Source: Candidatus Flexicrinis affinis (GTDB lineage Bacteria; Chloroflexota; Anaerolineae; Aggregatilineales; Phototrophicaceae). Taken from it: 64,000 nt of DNA. The position numbers were made by a program, and so were the translations under genes. Numbering within the stretch: position 1 is the stretch's first letter; the number at the start of each line of letters is the position of its first letter. Positions 47,980-56,600 of this stretch are shown here, in pieces. The stretch covers positions 1,426,001-1,490,000 of the forward strand of contig JADJWE010000001.1 of assembly GCA_016716525.1 (NCBI GenBank), written 5' to 3'. Below the pieces are notes generated by a model that did not search any database, had not been told where the DNA came from, and saw nothing but the letters and a program-made list of their open reading frames with translations.

Positions 47980-49500
47980 CTAGTTGGGTTCCGAATCTCG
48001 CAGGATTCGCTTCAGGGTCTTCCCGGCAGCGCTGCGCGGGAAGTCATCCATGATCCGCACTGCACTCACACGCTGGTATCGCGCCTCGACACGCTCATTG
48101 ATCCAGTCCCTCAACTCATCCGCGGTAGCCAAACCGGGAGATTTCAGGGTTACCGCGGCAATGGGTGTTTCACCCCACTTGTCCGATGGGATGCCGTACA
48201 CTGCCACCTCTTTGACGGCAGGATGGAGGATTGCGACCTCCTCGATATCGCGCGGGTAGACGTTGACACCGCCCGAAATGATCATGTCTTTCTTGCGGTC
48301 CACGAGATAGAGAAATCCATCCTCGTCCACGTATCCGAGGTCACCGGAGAACAACCATCCATCGCGTACGGCCTGTGCGGTAAGGTCGGGCCGTTTGTAG
48401 TATCCGGCCATCATCATTAGGCCGCGACCAACGATCTCCCCGACCTGACCGACACCAACCTCAACCCCCGTATCATCGACGATTTTGAGTTCCATGAGCA
48501 CGGGCGGGACGCCGACAGAGTCGATTTTGGAGGCGGGGTGGGTTGGATCGAGAATAGTCATGAAGCCTTCTGTAAGCCCATACAACTCATAGAAGCGGCC
48601 GGGTAGGTCGCGGTTCAACTGCTCCTTGAAGCGGTGCAGGAGCGGCGCCCCAACCGATCCGATCATCTGAAGGCTCGAAAGCTTTTCCGGGTCGTAGTGG
48701 GGCGAGTTCAGCAAGGCGACAATTTGGCTTGGCACCATCATGATGTGAGTCACGCGCTCGCGCTGTACGGTCTCGATCAAGCTCGTGGCGTCAAATTGCT
48801 TATGGAGGATGTACGTGGCGCCGAGAAACATGTGCGGCATGAACGTGAGGAACGCTCCGTTGAACACGAGCGCCCCGGTATGCAGAATCACGCTCTCTGG
48901 CAGAATCCGGAATGCGGTGCTGAACTGCGACCCATAAGCTGACCGGACGTAGTGCGTAAGGACGATCCCTTTTGGTAGACCGGTCGTTCCGCTGGAGTAG
49001 ACGATATTAAACGGATCGTTATCCTCAATCTCGACCCAACGTGGCTCGTGTGTCGAGAAGTGGTTCACCCACGAATGATACGCGGTGTACGGCGGCTCAA
49101 CCTCTGAATCCACCAGGATCAAACCACCATTGACGATACCCGGCAGGTCGTCTCGAACGGTCTCGATCTCTGTCTTGAGCGCAGAACTCGTCACAATGAC
49201 TTTGGTGTCGGAGTCGTTGATCAACGTAACAAGTCCGCGACCGCGCAGTAGCGGGCTAAGGGGGACCGTCACAGCGCCGATTTTTGCCGCCGCCCAGTAC
49301 ACTTCCATGAGTTCGAGGCAGTTCCCCAGCAGCGTTGCGATCTTGTCGCCTTTTCCGATGCCCAACGCTACCAAACCGTTCGCAAGCCGGTTGACGCGTT
49401 GATTGAACTCAACGAAGGACAGCCGCACGTCGCCGACAACGACAGCCAGATGAGATGGGCGATACCTTGCGTGATGCGCGATTAGGCTTCCAACGTTCAT
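47980..49500 (-). CDS. Acyl-CoA synthetase (AMP-dependent ligase family)
   Basis: 506 residues. ANL superfamily motifs: the P-loop-like VYSSGTTGLPKGIVLTH, YELYGLTEG, the hinge GWLFSGDLGYVDEDGFLYLV followed by RKKDMIISGGVNVYPRDIE, and the catalytic Lys in PRSAAGKTLKR. It activates a carboxylic acid to its CoA thioester through an acyl-AMP. The chain length or aromatic nature of the acid cannot be told. It overlaps the MaoC-type gene by ATGA and is third in an operon headed by iolG, an unusual partner. Confidence 0.92.
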   Translation of the reverse strand: MNVGSLIAHHARYRPSHLAVVVGDVRLSFVEFNQRVNRLANGLVALGIGKGDKIATLLGNCLELMEVYWAAAKIGAVTVPLSPLLRGRGLVTLINDSDTKVIVTSSALKTEIETVRDDLPGIVNGGLILVDSEVEPPYTAYHSWVNHFSTHEPRWVEIEDNDPFNIVYSSGTTGLPKGIVLTHYVRSAYGSQFSTAFRILPESVILHTGALVFNGAFLTFMPHMFLGATYILHKQFDATSLIETVQRERVTHIMMVPSQIVALLNSPHYDPEKLSSLQMIGSVGAPLLHRFKEQLNRDLPGRFYELYGLTEGFMTILDPTHPASKIDSVGVPPVLMELKIVDDTGVEVGVGQVGEIVGRGLMMMAGYYKRPDLTAQAVRDGWLFSGDLGYVDEDGFLYLVDRKKDMIISGGVNVYPRDIEEVAILHPAVKEVAVYGIPSDKWGETPIAAVTLKSPGLATADELRDWINERVEARYQRVSAVRIMDDFPRSAAGKTLKRILRDSEPN

Positions 49501-49988
49501 AGCGTTGCCTTTCCTGCAGCATGAGGCACAAGCAGGTTCAGCACCTCTGCGACAAGTGCGGGACGATCGGCGTTCTCAACCTCAATCGTCGCTTGGCATT
49601 TGACGAGCTTGGAGCCATCCGGCCGATCTTGCACGTTGAGCACCTCAATCCGAGCGCGCACCCGTGTACCCGCACGAACTGGCGTAATGAAGCGGGCGCG
49701 ATCTATCCCGTAGTTGATTATTTGCTTGGCGCTTGTGGGAAACAAATCGACCTCAAAGAGAAATCGCGAAATGAGTGACAGCGTGAGAAAGCCGTGGGCT
49801 ACGGTGCCTCCAAACGGGCTTTCCGCGCTGGCACGCTCGACATCGACGTGTATCCACTGTGTGTCACCGGTGGTGTCGGCAAAGGCGTTAATGTCGGACT
49901 GTGTGACCGTGTGCCACTCTGTTGGACCCAGCTCAGTACCGACCAGCCGGTCCAGACGATCAAACCCGTGACCTTGAGGTACTGACAC
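49497..49988 (-). CDS. MaoC-family hydratase (hotdog fold)
   Basis: 163 residues from a GTG at 49988 with GAGG about 7 bases upstream. The hydratase motif is FADTTGDTQWIHVDVERA, with catalytic Asp and His near residues 41-47, followed by the PFGGTVAHGFLTLSL segment. (R)-specific enoyl-CoA hydratases of this type act on fatty acyl or related CoA esters. It lies two bases after iolG and overlaps the CoA ligase. Together the two could process a CoA-linked acid, but the link to inositol is not explained by known pathways. Confidence 0.9.
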   Translation of the reverse strand: MSVPQGHGFDRLDRLVGTELGPTEWHTVTQSDINAFADTTGDTQWIHVDVERASAESPFGGTVAHGFLTLSLISRFLFEVDLFPTSAKQIINYGIDRARFITPVRAGTRVRARIEVLNVQDRPDGSKLVKCQATIEVENADRPALVAEVLNLLVPHAAGKATL

Positions 49989-49990
49989 AA

Positions 49991-51004
49991 TCAGACCTCG
50001 ATTTCCGAGACCTTAACCGGACGATTGAGGTCCACAGACTTCTTTGCCGCCATTGCCATCACAACAGGCACGCGTCCGTCGAGGCCGGTGACAGGAACGG
50101 TCGTGCCGCTCAAGAGCGCTTGTGTGAACTCGTTCAACTCGGTGATGAAGCTGTCTTCATATCGTTCAAGGAAGAAATGAAGGGGCAGATCACGCCACAC
50201 GCCTTGCGTCGTCTGAATACGAGCCTGATTGGCGTACAGGTTCTCAGTATAGACACTGCCGCCGCTTCCGAACACTTCGACGCGCTGGTCGTAACCGTAG
50301 ACGGCACGCCGGCTGTTGTCGATCGTTGCGATAACCCCGTTCGCAAAGCGCATCACAATCACGGCAGTGTCGACATCGCCTGCATCGCCGATAGCGGGAT
50401 CGACCATCACTCCGGCCGTTGCGAAGATTTCCTCAGCCTCGCTACCCGTGAGAAAGCGCGCCATGTCGAAATCGTGAATCGTCATGTCAAAGAACAACCC
50501 GCCCGACACCTTGATGTACTCGATAGGGGGAGGCGACGGGTCGCGGCTTATGATGTGCACGCGGTGCGGATCACCGATCTCACCGTTAACGACCGCTTGG
50601 CGTACCCGTCGATGGTTTGCATCGAAACGGCGGTTGAAGCCGATCTGCAGTTTGACGTTGGCATCCTCGACGGCCTGCAACGCGCGATCGATCCGGTTTA
50701 GGTTGTAGTCGATGGGCTTTTCGCAGAAAATGTGTTTGCCTGCCTGAGCCGCCTCGACGATGATGTCCGCATGTGTAGGGGTTGCCGACGCAATCAATAC
50801 GGCATCGACACGCGAATCGTCCAAAATTCTTCTGTATTGATCCGTCGCAGAGACATCGTGAAATCGGGCAGCGAGGGTACCTGCGGCATTGTGATCGATA
50901 TCCGCGACCCACAGAAGCTCTGCGTTTCGAACGCGCGCTGCCACGTTCTCAGCGTGAATCCTGCCTATGCGACCAGCACCTATTACTCCAAACCGGATAG
51001 TCAT
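49991..51004 (-). CDS. iolG: Inositol 2-dehydrogenase (Gfo/Idh/MocA family)
   Basis: 337 residues from an ATG at 51004 with GAAGG upstream. The NAD-binding motif VIGAGRIGRIHAEN is at the start. CEKPIDYNL carries the family Lys, and FFDMTIHDFDMARF carries the catalytic Asp and His (MTIHDFDMAR) typical of inositol dehydrogenases. Neighbouring iolD, iolB and iolC support oxidation of myo-inositol to scyllo-inosose, the first catabolic step. Longer upstream starts run into the promoter region. It is divergent from the aldolase gene and heads an operon with maoC-type and CoA-ligase genes. Confidence 0.92.
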   Translation of the reverse strand: MTIRFGVIGAGRIGRIHAENVAARVRNAELLWVADIDHNAAGTLAARFHDVSATDQYRRILDDSRVDAVLIASATPTHADIIVEAAQAGKHIFCEKPIDYNLNRIDRALQAVEDANVKLQIGFNRRFDANHRRVRQAVVNGEIGDPHRVHIISRDPSPPPIEYIKVSGGLFFDMTIHDFDMARFLTGSEAEEIFATAGVMVDPAIGDAGDVDTAVIVMRFANGVIATIDNSRRAVYGYDQRVEVFGSGGSVYTENLYANQARIQTTQGVWRDLPLHFFLERYEDSFITELNEFTQALLSGTTVPVTGLDGRVPVVMAMAAKKSVDLNRPVKVSEIEV

Positions 51005-51005
51005 G

Positions 51006-51028
51006 TTCAACCTTCTTGCTGGGTTGAA
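51006..51028. promoter_or_regulatory. Operator-like dyad in the iolG-aldolase divergent region
   Basis: TTCAACC (51006-51012) and GGTTGAA (51022-51028) are perfect inverted repeats with a 9-base spacer. The dyad abuts the iolG start and overlaps the -35 of the aldolase promoter, a good place for a repressor controlling both genes. Confidence 0.5.
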
Positions 51029-51051
51029 TAAGTTCTTGCCGGAATTATACT
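51024..51051 (+). promoter_or_regulatory. Promoter of the LacD-like aldolase gene
   Basis: TTGAAT (51024-51029), a 16-base spacer and TATACT (51046-51051). It shares its -10 region with the opposing iolG promoter. Confidence 0.6.
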
Positions 51052-51073
51052 TACGTGTCACGCAAACTCGCAA
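51044..51073 (-). promoter_or_regulatory. Promoter of the iolG operon
   Basis: The minus strand has TTGCGA (51068-51073), an 18-base spacer and a perfect TATAAT (51044-51049). The leader is about 35 bases and includes the dyad at 51006-51028. Confidence 0.55.
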
Positions 51074-51088
51074 AACAAGGCCCTCGAA

Positions 51089-52075
51089 ATGATCTCGATC
51101 GGTAAGTTTAGGCATCTGACGCAATGCACGACTCACGATGGTCATTTCGTGGTACTGGCGATTGATCATCGCGCTAATCTGCGAGATGCCCTCTCTGCCG
51201 CACGCGGTGCGCCGGTCGACGATCGCGAAGTTGGGGAATTCAAGCGAGACGTCATTCAAGCATTGGGTGATCAGTGTTCTGGCATATTGGGCGATCCCTC
51301 GCTGGTCATTGGACAGGGAATCGCGTCGGGAATGGTCTCTGCGACACTTGGTCTGATCGCTCCTCTAGAAGTCACCAATTATCAGCAGCATCCAAGCGAG
51401 CGAGAGATTCAGTTTATACCGGATTGGAATGTCGAGAAAGCCAAGCGCGCGGGCCTAAGCGGGATAAAACTCCTGATCTACTTCCATCCGCTAGCCAATA
51501 CTGCGAGCGAACGGCTGCGGTTGGTTAGTCTGCTGGCCGGCGTGTGCAGCAGGTTCGACCTGCCGCTATACCTCGAACCCATCCTGTTTGATGTCCCGGG
51601 TGAGAACACGCAGGATCCGAGAGCGCGAATCCGTCATACGGTGTCGATGCTTCGCGCCATGGCGGACTGTGGCGTCGATATCCTAAAAATCGAGTTCCCG
51701 GTGCGCGATAGCTCGGACAACTCCCGGTGGCTGTGGGATGATGCGTTGGGCATGGTAAATGATGCATGTGGTGCGACGCCGTGGGTATTGCTCAGTGGTG
51801 GCGTAGATGGCGCAACGTTCAGACAGCACGTGCTGGCGGCCTGCCAAGCGGGAAGCAGTGGCATCATGGTTGGGCGTGCCTTGTGGAATCCGGCTGTGAA
51901 GGCCGTTGGGCAGGATGGCCGTATCCAGGTGCTGCGCGGCAAGGCGCAGTCAGAACTTACCGAGCTTGCGGCAATCGTGAAGCAGCACGGAACTCCATTC
52001 TGGGACCGTACGGGGCGACCCAACGGCGACACTGACTGGTTTCGCGACTATCCAGGCTTTGTGGGCGGAAAATAG
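51089..52075 (+). CDS. Class I aldolase of the LacD/DhnA (tagatose-1,6-bisphosphate-like) family
   Basis: 328 residues with AAGG 8 bases before the ATG. Family features: VLAIDHRANLRDAL at the start, LSGIKLLIYFHP, and the Schiff-base lysine in DILKIEFPV, then WVLLSGGVDGATF and GSSGIMVGRALW. These enzymes cleave ketose bisphosphates and related sugars such as sulfofructose phosphate. In inositol breakdown the last cleavage, of 2-deoxy-5-keto-gluconate 6-phosphate, is usually done by the class II aldolase IolJ. This class I protein may replace it, judged from its place among iol genes. Its 3' end overlaps iolD on the other strand by 28 bases. Confidence 0.87.
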   Translation: MISIGKFRHLTQCTTHDGHFVVLAIDHRANLRDALSAARGAPVDDREVGEFKRDVIQALGDQCSGILGDPSLVIGQGIASGMVSATLGLIAPLEVTNYQQHPSEREIQFIPDWNVEKAKRAGLSGIKLLIYFHPLANTASERLRLVSLLAGVCSRFDLPLYLEPILFDVPGENTQDPRARIRHTVSMLRAMADCGVDILKIEFPVRDSSDNSRWLWDDALGMVNDACGATPWVLLSGGVDGATFRQHVLAACQAGSSGIMVGRALWNPAVKAVGQDGRIQVLRGKAQSELTELAAIVKQHGTPFWDRTGRPNGDTDWFRDYPGFVGGK

Positions 52076-53931
52076 ACGCGCTGCAATCGCTTCTTCTCAA
52101 GATAGTCCCTGCGCGCGTCTTGAACCGCGTGCTTGTCTGACACTTCGGCAACGGCGACATCCCACCATGCGTCTCCGCCTGGGACGCGCACATTTCGGTC
52201 GGTTCGTGTCACGATTGCCACCGGACCACCGTCATGCCGCTTTGCCTCCGCAAGCGCCGAGACAAACGCGTCGTGGTCGTCGGCTTCAAGAACATGAACC
52301 CCGAGCGACCGCATGTTCGCGGCGAAGTCGATCCTCAGCGGTTCGCCGTCGTAACGCCCTGACGCAGACCGATACCGGTACTCTGTGCCAAACCCCTCGC
52401 TTCCGACACTCTGTGATAAGCCACCAATACTGGCAAAACCGGAGTTGTCGAGCACGACTACAATCACCTTGATGCGCTCTTGAACCAGCGTGACGAGTTC
52501 CGTGTGCATCATGAGGTATGAGCCGTCGCCGACGACGACGATCGCGTCGCGGTCGGGTAGGGCCAGCTTTACGCCGAGGCCAGCGGGGATTTCGTAGCCC
52601 ATCGTTGAGTACCCGTACTCAAGGTGGTATCCACGGTCGCTTCGCGTACGCCACAGCTTATGGAGGTCGCCGGGCAAGCTGCCGGCGGCGCAGATGATGA
52701 CATCCGAAGGGTCGGTAAGCTCGTTCAACATGCCGATCACTTCGCCTTGGCTCATGGGTGGCCCGTGGCGCACATCGTAGATGCGCTGGACTTCGTCGTT
52801 CCACTGGGATGCGAGCTGCGCCGCTTCGGACTGGAACGATTGCGCGGTGCTCCAATCACCAAGCCTTTCGGTCAGATCTTCGAGGACCGCGCGCGCATCC
52901 CCAACCAGCGGCAGTGCGCTATGCTTGTAGGCGTCCATCTCCGTGACGTTGATGCCTATGAATCTCACGTTTGGGTGTTGGAATGCCGTCTTGGAGGCAG
53001 TTGTGAAATCAGTCAGACGGGTTCCGACGGCAATCACGACATCGGCCTCGCGCATCAGCTCGATGGCTGCAGTGGTGCCGGTTGCGCCGGCTGCGCCCAT
53101 GACCATACGCGCATCGAATGGGAGCGCGCCCTTGCCAGCTTGCGTCTCGACTACGGGTATTCCGTGTCGCTCGGCGAACGAGGCAAGCGTGGACGTCGCA
53201 TGTGAGAAGTGTACACCGCCCCCTGCGACAACGAGCGGACGCGAGGCAGCCGTGATGATTTGTGCAGCATGGTCGATCATTGATCGATCCGCACGATTGC
53301 GCGGGATAACCCACGTCCGAGGCTCAAAGAACGCGGCAGGGTAGCGGTGAGAGTAGGTTTGCACGTCCTGTGGCAAGCTGAGCGTGACAGCGCCAGTCTC
53401 TGCAGGCGAGGTCAGGACACGCACCGCTTCAGGCAGCGCGGCAAGAAGCTGTTCTGGACGAGAGATGCGGTCCCAATAGCGGGAGACGGGCTTGAAGCAA
53501 TCATTCACCGAGATGTCTTGCGAATAGGGAATTTCAAGCTGTTGCAGAACCGGTGCCTGAACACGCTCCACAAAAATGTCACCGGGGAGCAGCAGTACCG
53601 GGAGCCGATTGACCGTTGCTGCTGCTGCTCCCGTCAGCATGTTGGTTGCGCCCGGGCCGATGGATGAAGTTACGGCAAACGTACGCAGACGATTGCTCGC
53701 CTTAGCAAACGCAGCCGCAACATGCACCTGCGCCTGCTCATTCTTGCTCTGAAAGTACGGGAATACTGACGCGTACTGCTCAAGCGCTTGACCGATTCCG
53801 GCAACGTTGCCGTGTCCGAAAATGCCCCAGCATCCGGCAAAGAACGGATTTCGCTGGCCGTCACGCTCGACAAACTGGTTGGAGAGGAACAGGATGATGG
53901 CTTGCGCTGTCGTAAGCTCGATCGTATTCAT
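52048..53931 (-). CDS. iolD: 3D-(3,5/4)-trihydroxycyclohexane-1,2-dione hydrolase
   Basis: 627 residues from an ATG at 53931 (MNTIELTTAQAIILFLSNQ); an ATG at 53943 adds four. It is a ThDP enzyme: the activating Glu lies in the SKNEQAQVHVAAAFAKAS segment, VTSSIGPGATNMLTGAA follows, and the cofactor motif begins GDGSYLMMHTEL and ends LDNSGFASIGGLS. The large size and the FFAGCWGIFGHGNVAGIGQAL start are typical of IolD. It opens the ring of the diketone intermediate to 5-deoxy-glucuronate. It follows iolB by 33 bases in a iolC-iolB-iolD operon. Confidence 0.95.
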   Translation of the reverse strand: MNTIELTTAQAIILFLSNQFVERDGQRNPFFAGCWGIFGHGNVAGIGQALEQYASVFPYFQSKNEQAQVHVAAAFAKASNRLRTFAVTSSIGPGATNMLTGAAAATVNRLPVLLLPGDIFVERVQAPVLQQLEIPYSQDISVNDCFKPVSRYWDRISRPEQLLAALPEAVRVLTSPAETGAVTLSLPQDVQTYSHRYPAAFFEPRTWVIPRNRADRSMIDHAAQIITAASRPLVVAGGGVHFSHATSTLASFAERHGIPVVETQAGKGALPFDARMVMGAAGATGTTAAIELMREADVVIAVGTRLTDFTTASKTAFQHPNVRFIGINVTEMDAYKHSALPLVGDARAVLEDLTERLGDWSTAQSFQSEAAQLASQWNDEVQRIYDVRHGPPMSQGEVIGMLNELTDPSDVIICAAGSLPGDLHKLWRTRSDRGYHLEYGYSTMGYEIPAGLGVKLALPDRDAIVVVGDGSYLMMHTELVTLVQERIKVIVVVLDNSGFASIGGLSQSVGSEGFGTEYRYRSASGRYDGEPLRIDFAANMRSLGVHVLEADDHDAFVSALAEAKRHDGGPVAIVTRTDRNVRVPGGDAWWDVAVAEVSDKHAVQDARRDYLEKKRLQRVYFPPTKPG

Positions 53932-53964
53932 GATCGTTTGCATCCCTATGTCGTGACTAAGGCG

Positions 53965-54831
53965 CTAGGTGCGAGGAACAATTGGCAATCGTGCGTCGAT
54001 TGGGCCGAGTGTCGACTTGATCCACGCGTATTCGGGGTCGTCGGTATTCGCCAGTGATTGCGCCGATCCAGCAAGGAAGTTCAAGTAGTACGTGGTAGAA
54101 CCGACACCGCTCGCTACAGGATGATAACCTTCCGGAACCAGTACGATGCTGTAATCTGTGGCACGTACCAGTTCGTCGAGCCGCTTGTCGGCCGTATAGA
54201 CGCGTTGATACGCAAAGCCGTCCGGCCGATCAAACCGATAGAAATAGGTTTCTTCGAGGTCTGCTTCCACTAAGCTCCCATCCGGTCCCACGGTGTGACG
54301 ATCGTGCTTGTGCGGTGGATAACTGGACCAGTTCCCGCTCGGTGTATACACCTCGACACAGACGATCTTCTCGCATGGAAATCCCGGTGGAAATACGCTG
54401 ACGATCTGCCGTGACGCGTTGTCGCCCCCGCGAAGTTCGACCGCGCAATCCTCGGGTCGCACGATTGCATAGGGATACTTCACTGTCGCAGGCACGGAAC
54501 AGATAGCGATCTCTACGTCATCCAGTGCGTTGAGCCGGGCTTCCATATTGGTCGAGAGGTACAGGGCGTATGGCTTGTCCTCGAACACGCTGGTTCTGCG
54601 GCCCAACGTCTCAGGGTTTTCGCCGTTAACGCTGCACTCGACCCGCCCGTGAAGGATAACGCAGCCCAATTCACTGTTGGCGGTGCTCAGATAATGCGTG
54701 TCGCCCGGCTTCAAACGCAGGACCTTGACATCGAGCAGAGACCATCCCGCTTGTTGGGGCGTTACAGCGACGACGACCCCAGTCGATGTCGTTTGGGTTG
54801 GCTGGACGAGCAGCGGTGATTTTGCGTGCAT
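53965..54831 (-). CDS. iolB: 5-deoxy-glucuronate isomerase
   Basis: 288 residues from an ATG at 54831 that shares one base with the iolC stop (TGATG). It is a bicupin. The metal site is seen as SYPPHKHD with the later ETYFYRF and VPEGYHPV segments, which carry the Glu and His ligands in IolB. It converts 5-deoxy-glucuronate into 2-deoxy-5-keto-gluconate between IolD and IolC. The domain fills the whole chain. Confidence 0.94.
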   Translation of the reverse strand: MHAKSPLLVQPTQTTSTGVVVAVTPQQAGWSLLDVKVLRLKPGDTHYLSTANSELGCVILHGRVECSVNGENPETLGRRTSVFEDKPYALYLSTNMEARLNALDDVEIAICSVPATVKYPYAIVRPEDCAVELRGGDNASRQIVSVFPPGFPCEKIVCVEVYTPSGNWSSYPPHKHDRHTVGPDGSLVEADLEETYFYRFDRPDGFAYQRVYTADKRLDELVRATDYSIVLVPEGYHPVASGVGSTTYYLNFLAGSAQSLANTDDPEYAWIKSTLGPIDARLPIVPRT

Positions 54832-55832
54832 CAGAGACCCCCATACGCGTTGACGAATTCGACTACTTGCGCCATAGTCGGCATGAACTCGGAGCAGCCG
54901 TGCTGAGTGACTAGGATAGCGCCACAAGCGTTGCCCAGCCGTGCCGCGCGATACCAGTCCCAACCTTGAGAAACGCCATACAACAAGCCTGCACCAAACG
55001 CGTCTCCGGCACCCAGAATGTTGACAATCTCGACGGGAAAACCGGGAACGTCGGTTGTCGTTCCATCGTCAAAATGGAGCCGACAGCCTTTCGCGCCGGT
55101 CTTCTGAACAGCCACACTCGGGCCGGCGGCAAGCATCTGCTGGACGGCGTCACCTTGCACTGTAACGTGTGCGTCGGACATTTGTGAATGCGTGATCTGT
55201 ACGCCCGATGCATCGACCAGAGCTGCCGCGTTGAATTCGTCCTCGGTGCCGATCACGAAATCGACCAAGTGCAGCGCCGACCGGATGCTGACGCCGAATG
55301 CCCGTATGTCGTGCCATTGATCCGGCCTGAAGTCGATGTCTAGCACGATCTTCGCGCCGTTCTTGCGGGCGATTTCGGCGGCATACAAGGTCGCGCTTCG
55401 GCTCGGGTCGCTCGACAAATTCGTGCCGGCAAATTGGAAGATACCGCATTGGTCGATCGGGGAGTTCAGCACATCATCGATGTTCAGGGCAATATCGGCG
55501 TTGTTGGCGCGGTAGAACACAAGCGGGAATCGATCGGGTGGTTGGATGCCGAGCAAGACGGCGCTTGAACGACGCTCAGCCTTGACCGGAATAAAGGTCG
55601 TATCGAAGCCTTCCGTCTGTAGAAAGTGGACGATGAACTTACCGACAGGGTCATCGCCGATGGCCGTAAGGATTCCAGCGTTGAGCCCAAGCCGACGAGC
55701 GCCGACGGCGATGTTCGTCGGTGAACCGCCGACATACGCCGCGAACTGCGTGATCTCCTCAAAGGGTGCGCCAAGGTCTTTCGAGTAGAGGTCAATGCAG
55801 CTGCGACCCATACACAGCAAATCGAGCGACAT
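54831..55832 (-). CDS. iolC: 5-dehydro-2-deoxygluconokinase
   Basis: 333 residues from an ATG at 55832. It is a PfkB-family sugar kinase: YVGGSPTNIAVGARRLGL near residue 33 and the closing NILGAGDAFGAGLLYG with the catalytic Asp. RSCIDLYSKDLG and IGDDPVGKFI are usual in IolC. It phosphorylates 2-deoxy-5-keto-gluconate. It heads the iolC-iolB-iolD operon; the regulatory region upstream has a TATAGT box and dyads. No iolE or iolA is in the window. Confidence 0.94.
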   Translation of the reverse strand: MSLDLLCMGRSCIDLYSKDLGAPFEEITQFAAYVGGSPTNIAVGARRLGLNAGILTAIGDDPVGKFIVHFLQTEGFDTTFIPVKAERRSSAVLLGIQPPDRFPLVFYRANNADIALNIDDVLNSPIDQCGIFQFAGTNLSSDPSRSATLYAAEIARKNGAKIVLDIDFRPDQWHDIRAFGVSIRSALHLVDFVIGTEDEFNAAALVDASGVQITHSQMSDAHVTVQGDAVQQMLAAGPSVAVQKTGAKGCRLHFDDGTTTDVPGFPVEIVNILGAGDAFGAGLLYGVSQGWDWYRAARLGNACGAILVTQHGCSEFMPTMAQVVEFVNAYGGL

Positions 55833-55850
55833 AGTAACTACCTGTTCGGA

Positions 55851-55906
55851 TGCAACAATCTACGAGCCAATGTGTACTATACCGTGCGGACATGATGCAA
55901 CTGTCC
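55851..55906 (-). promoter_or_regulatory. Promoter/operator region of the iolC operon
   Basis: A minus-strand TATAGT (55876-55881) is the best -10; the -35 is weak. TGCAACAA (55851-55858) and TGCAACT (55896-55902) flank it. The dyad GGACA-N9-TGTCC (55888-55906) lies over the -35 position. Similar TGCAACA motifs occur before ugpC. Confidence 0.4.
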
Positions 55907-55948
55907 AAACCTACCACCGAGTTCATACCAATAGGGACTCTGGTGCAG

Positions 55949-55984
55949 AAACGCAAAACCGGCGATCCACAAGGGATGCCGGTT
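55949..55984 (-). terminator. Terminator of tRNA-Glu
   Basis: On the minus strand AACCGGC and GCCGGTT (55957-55984 outer arms) form a stem, extended by an inner ATCC/GGAT pair, followed by TTGCGTTT. It lies 6 bases after the tRNA end. Confidence 0.65.
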
Positions 55985-55990
55985 GATGTG

Positions 55991-56062
55991 TGCCCCATAG
56001 GGGAATCGAACCCCTGTTTTGGCCTTGAGAGGGCCACGTCCTGACCGCTAGACGAATGGGGC
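55991..56062 (-). tRNA. tRNA-Glu (anticodon CTC)
   Basis: On the minus strand the acceptor arms GCCCCAT and ATGGGGC pair, with discriminator A. The anticodon stem TGGCC/GGCCA encloses CTCTCAA, giving anticodon CTC. The D-arm has GTCTAGCGGTCAGGAC and the T-arm is AGGGG-TTCGATT-CCCCT. CCA is not encoded. Confidence 0.96.
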
Positions 56063-56074
56063 GGGCGCTCCAGA

Positions 56075-56102
56075 AGTATAGCAGTCTCACTTTCGCTGTC
56101 AA
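56075..56102 (-). promoter_or_regulatory. Promoter of tRNA-Glu
   Basis: The minus strand has a perfect TTGACA (56097-56102), a 16-base spacer and TATACT (56075-56080), placing transcription start just before the tRNA. It lies in the gap after smpB. Confidence 0.85.
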
Positions 56103-56105
56103 GCG

Positions 56106-56573
56106 CTACTCGTTAGCGTGCTCCCGCAGAGCGCGCCGCAGCTGCAAGTCGGATTCGCGCTTGGCGATCTGATCGCGTTTGTCGTACTGCTTGCGTCCGC
56201 GTGCCAGTGCGATCTCGACCTTGGCGCGGCCATTTCTGAGGTAGACCTGCGTCGGGATGAGCGTGAGGCCTTTCTCATTGACCCGCGATATCAGGCGGTT
56301 GATCTCCTTTCGGTGCATGAGCAGCTTGCGCGGGCGACGTGGGTCGAGCGAATCGAATGCGCTTGCCTGCTTGTACGGGCTGACGTGCACGCCCATAAGC
56401 CAAAGTTCGTTGCCTACGGCCTGCACCCAGCCATCCTGCAAGTTGATCTGGTTGGCCCGAATTGACTTTATCTCGACGCCCGAAAGCACTAGGCCCGCCT
56501 CAAACGTGTCCAGCAGCTGATAGTCATGCATCGCTTTGCGGTTTCGGGCGATGATCTTGCGGTTGTCAGCCAT
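56106..56573 (-). CDS. smpB: SsrA-binding protein SmpB
   Basis: 155 residues, standard length, from an ATG at 56573. Signatures: IIARNRKAMHDYQLLDTFEAG, LVLSGVEIKSIRANQINLQD, ELWLMGVHVSPYKQAS, RKLLMHRKEINRL and the basic tail GRKQYDKRDQIAKRESDLQL. SmpB carries tmRNA to stalled ribosomes. I looked for ssrA nearby and saw none in the gap, which holds tRNA-Glu instead. It is 27 bases after the ctp-type protease gene on the same strand. Confidence 0.97.
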   Translation of the reverse strand: MADNRKIIARNRKAMHDYQLLDTFEAGLVLSGVEIKSIRANQINLQDGWVQAVGNELWLMGVHVSPYKQASAFDSLDPRRPRKLLMHRKEINRLISRVNEKGLTLIPTQVYLRNGRAKVEIALARGRKQYDKRDQIAKRESDLQLRRALREHANE

Positions 56574-56600
56574 GAGGTATTCGTCGTCCTGTGCGGTGGT

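Noticed and set aside
56063..56105. tmRNA (ssrA) next to smpB
   Set aside because: The gap is only 43 bases and contains the tRNA-Glu promoter; no tmRNA-like ends or tag frame are visible.
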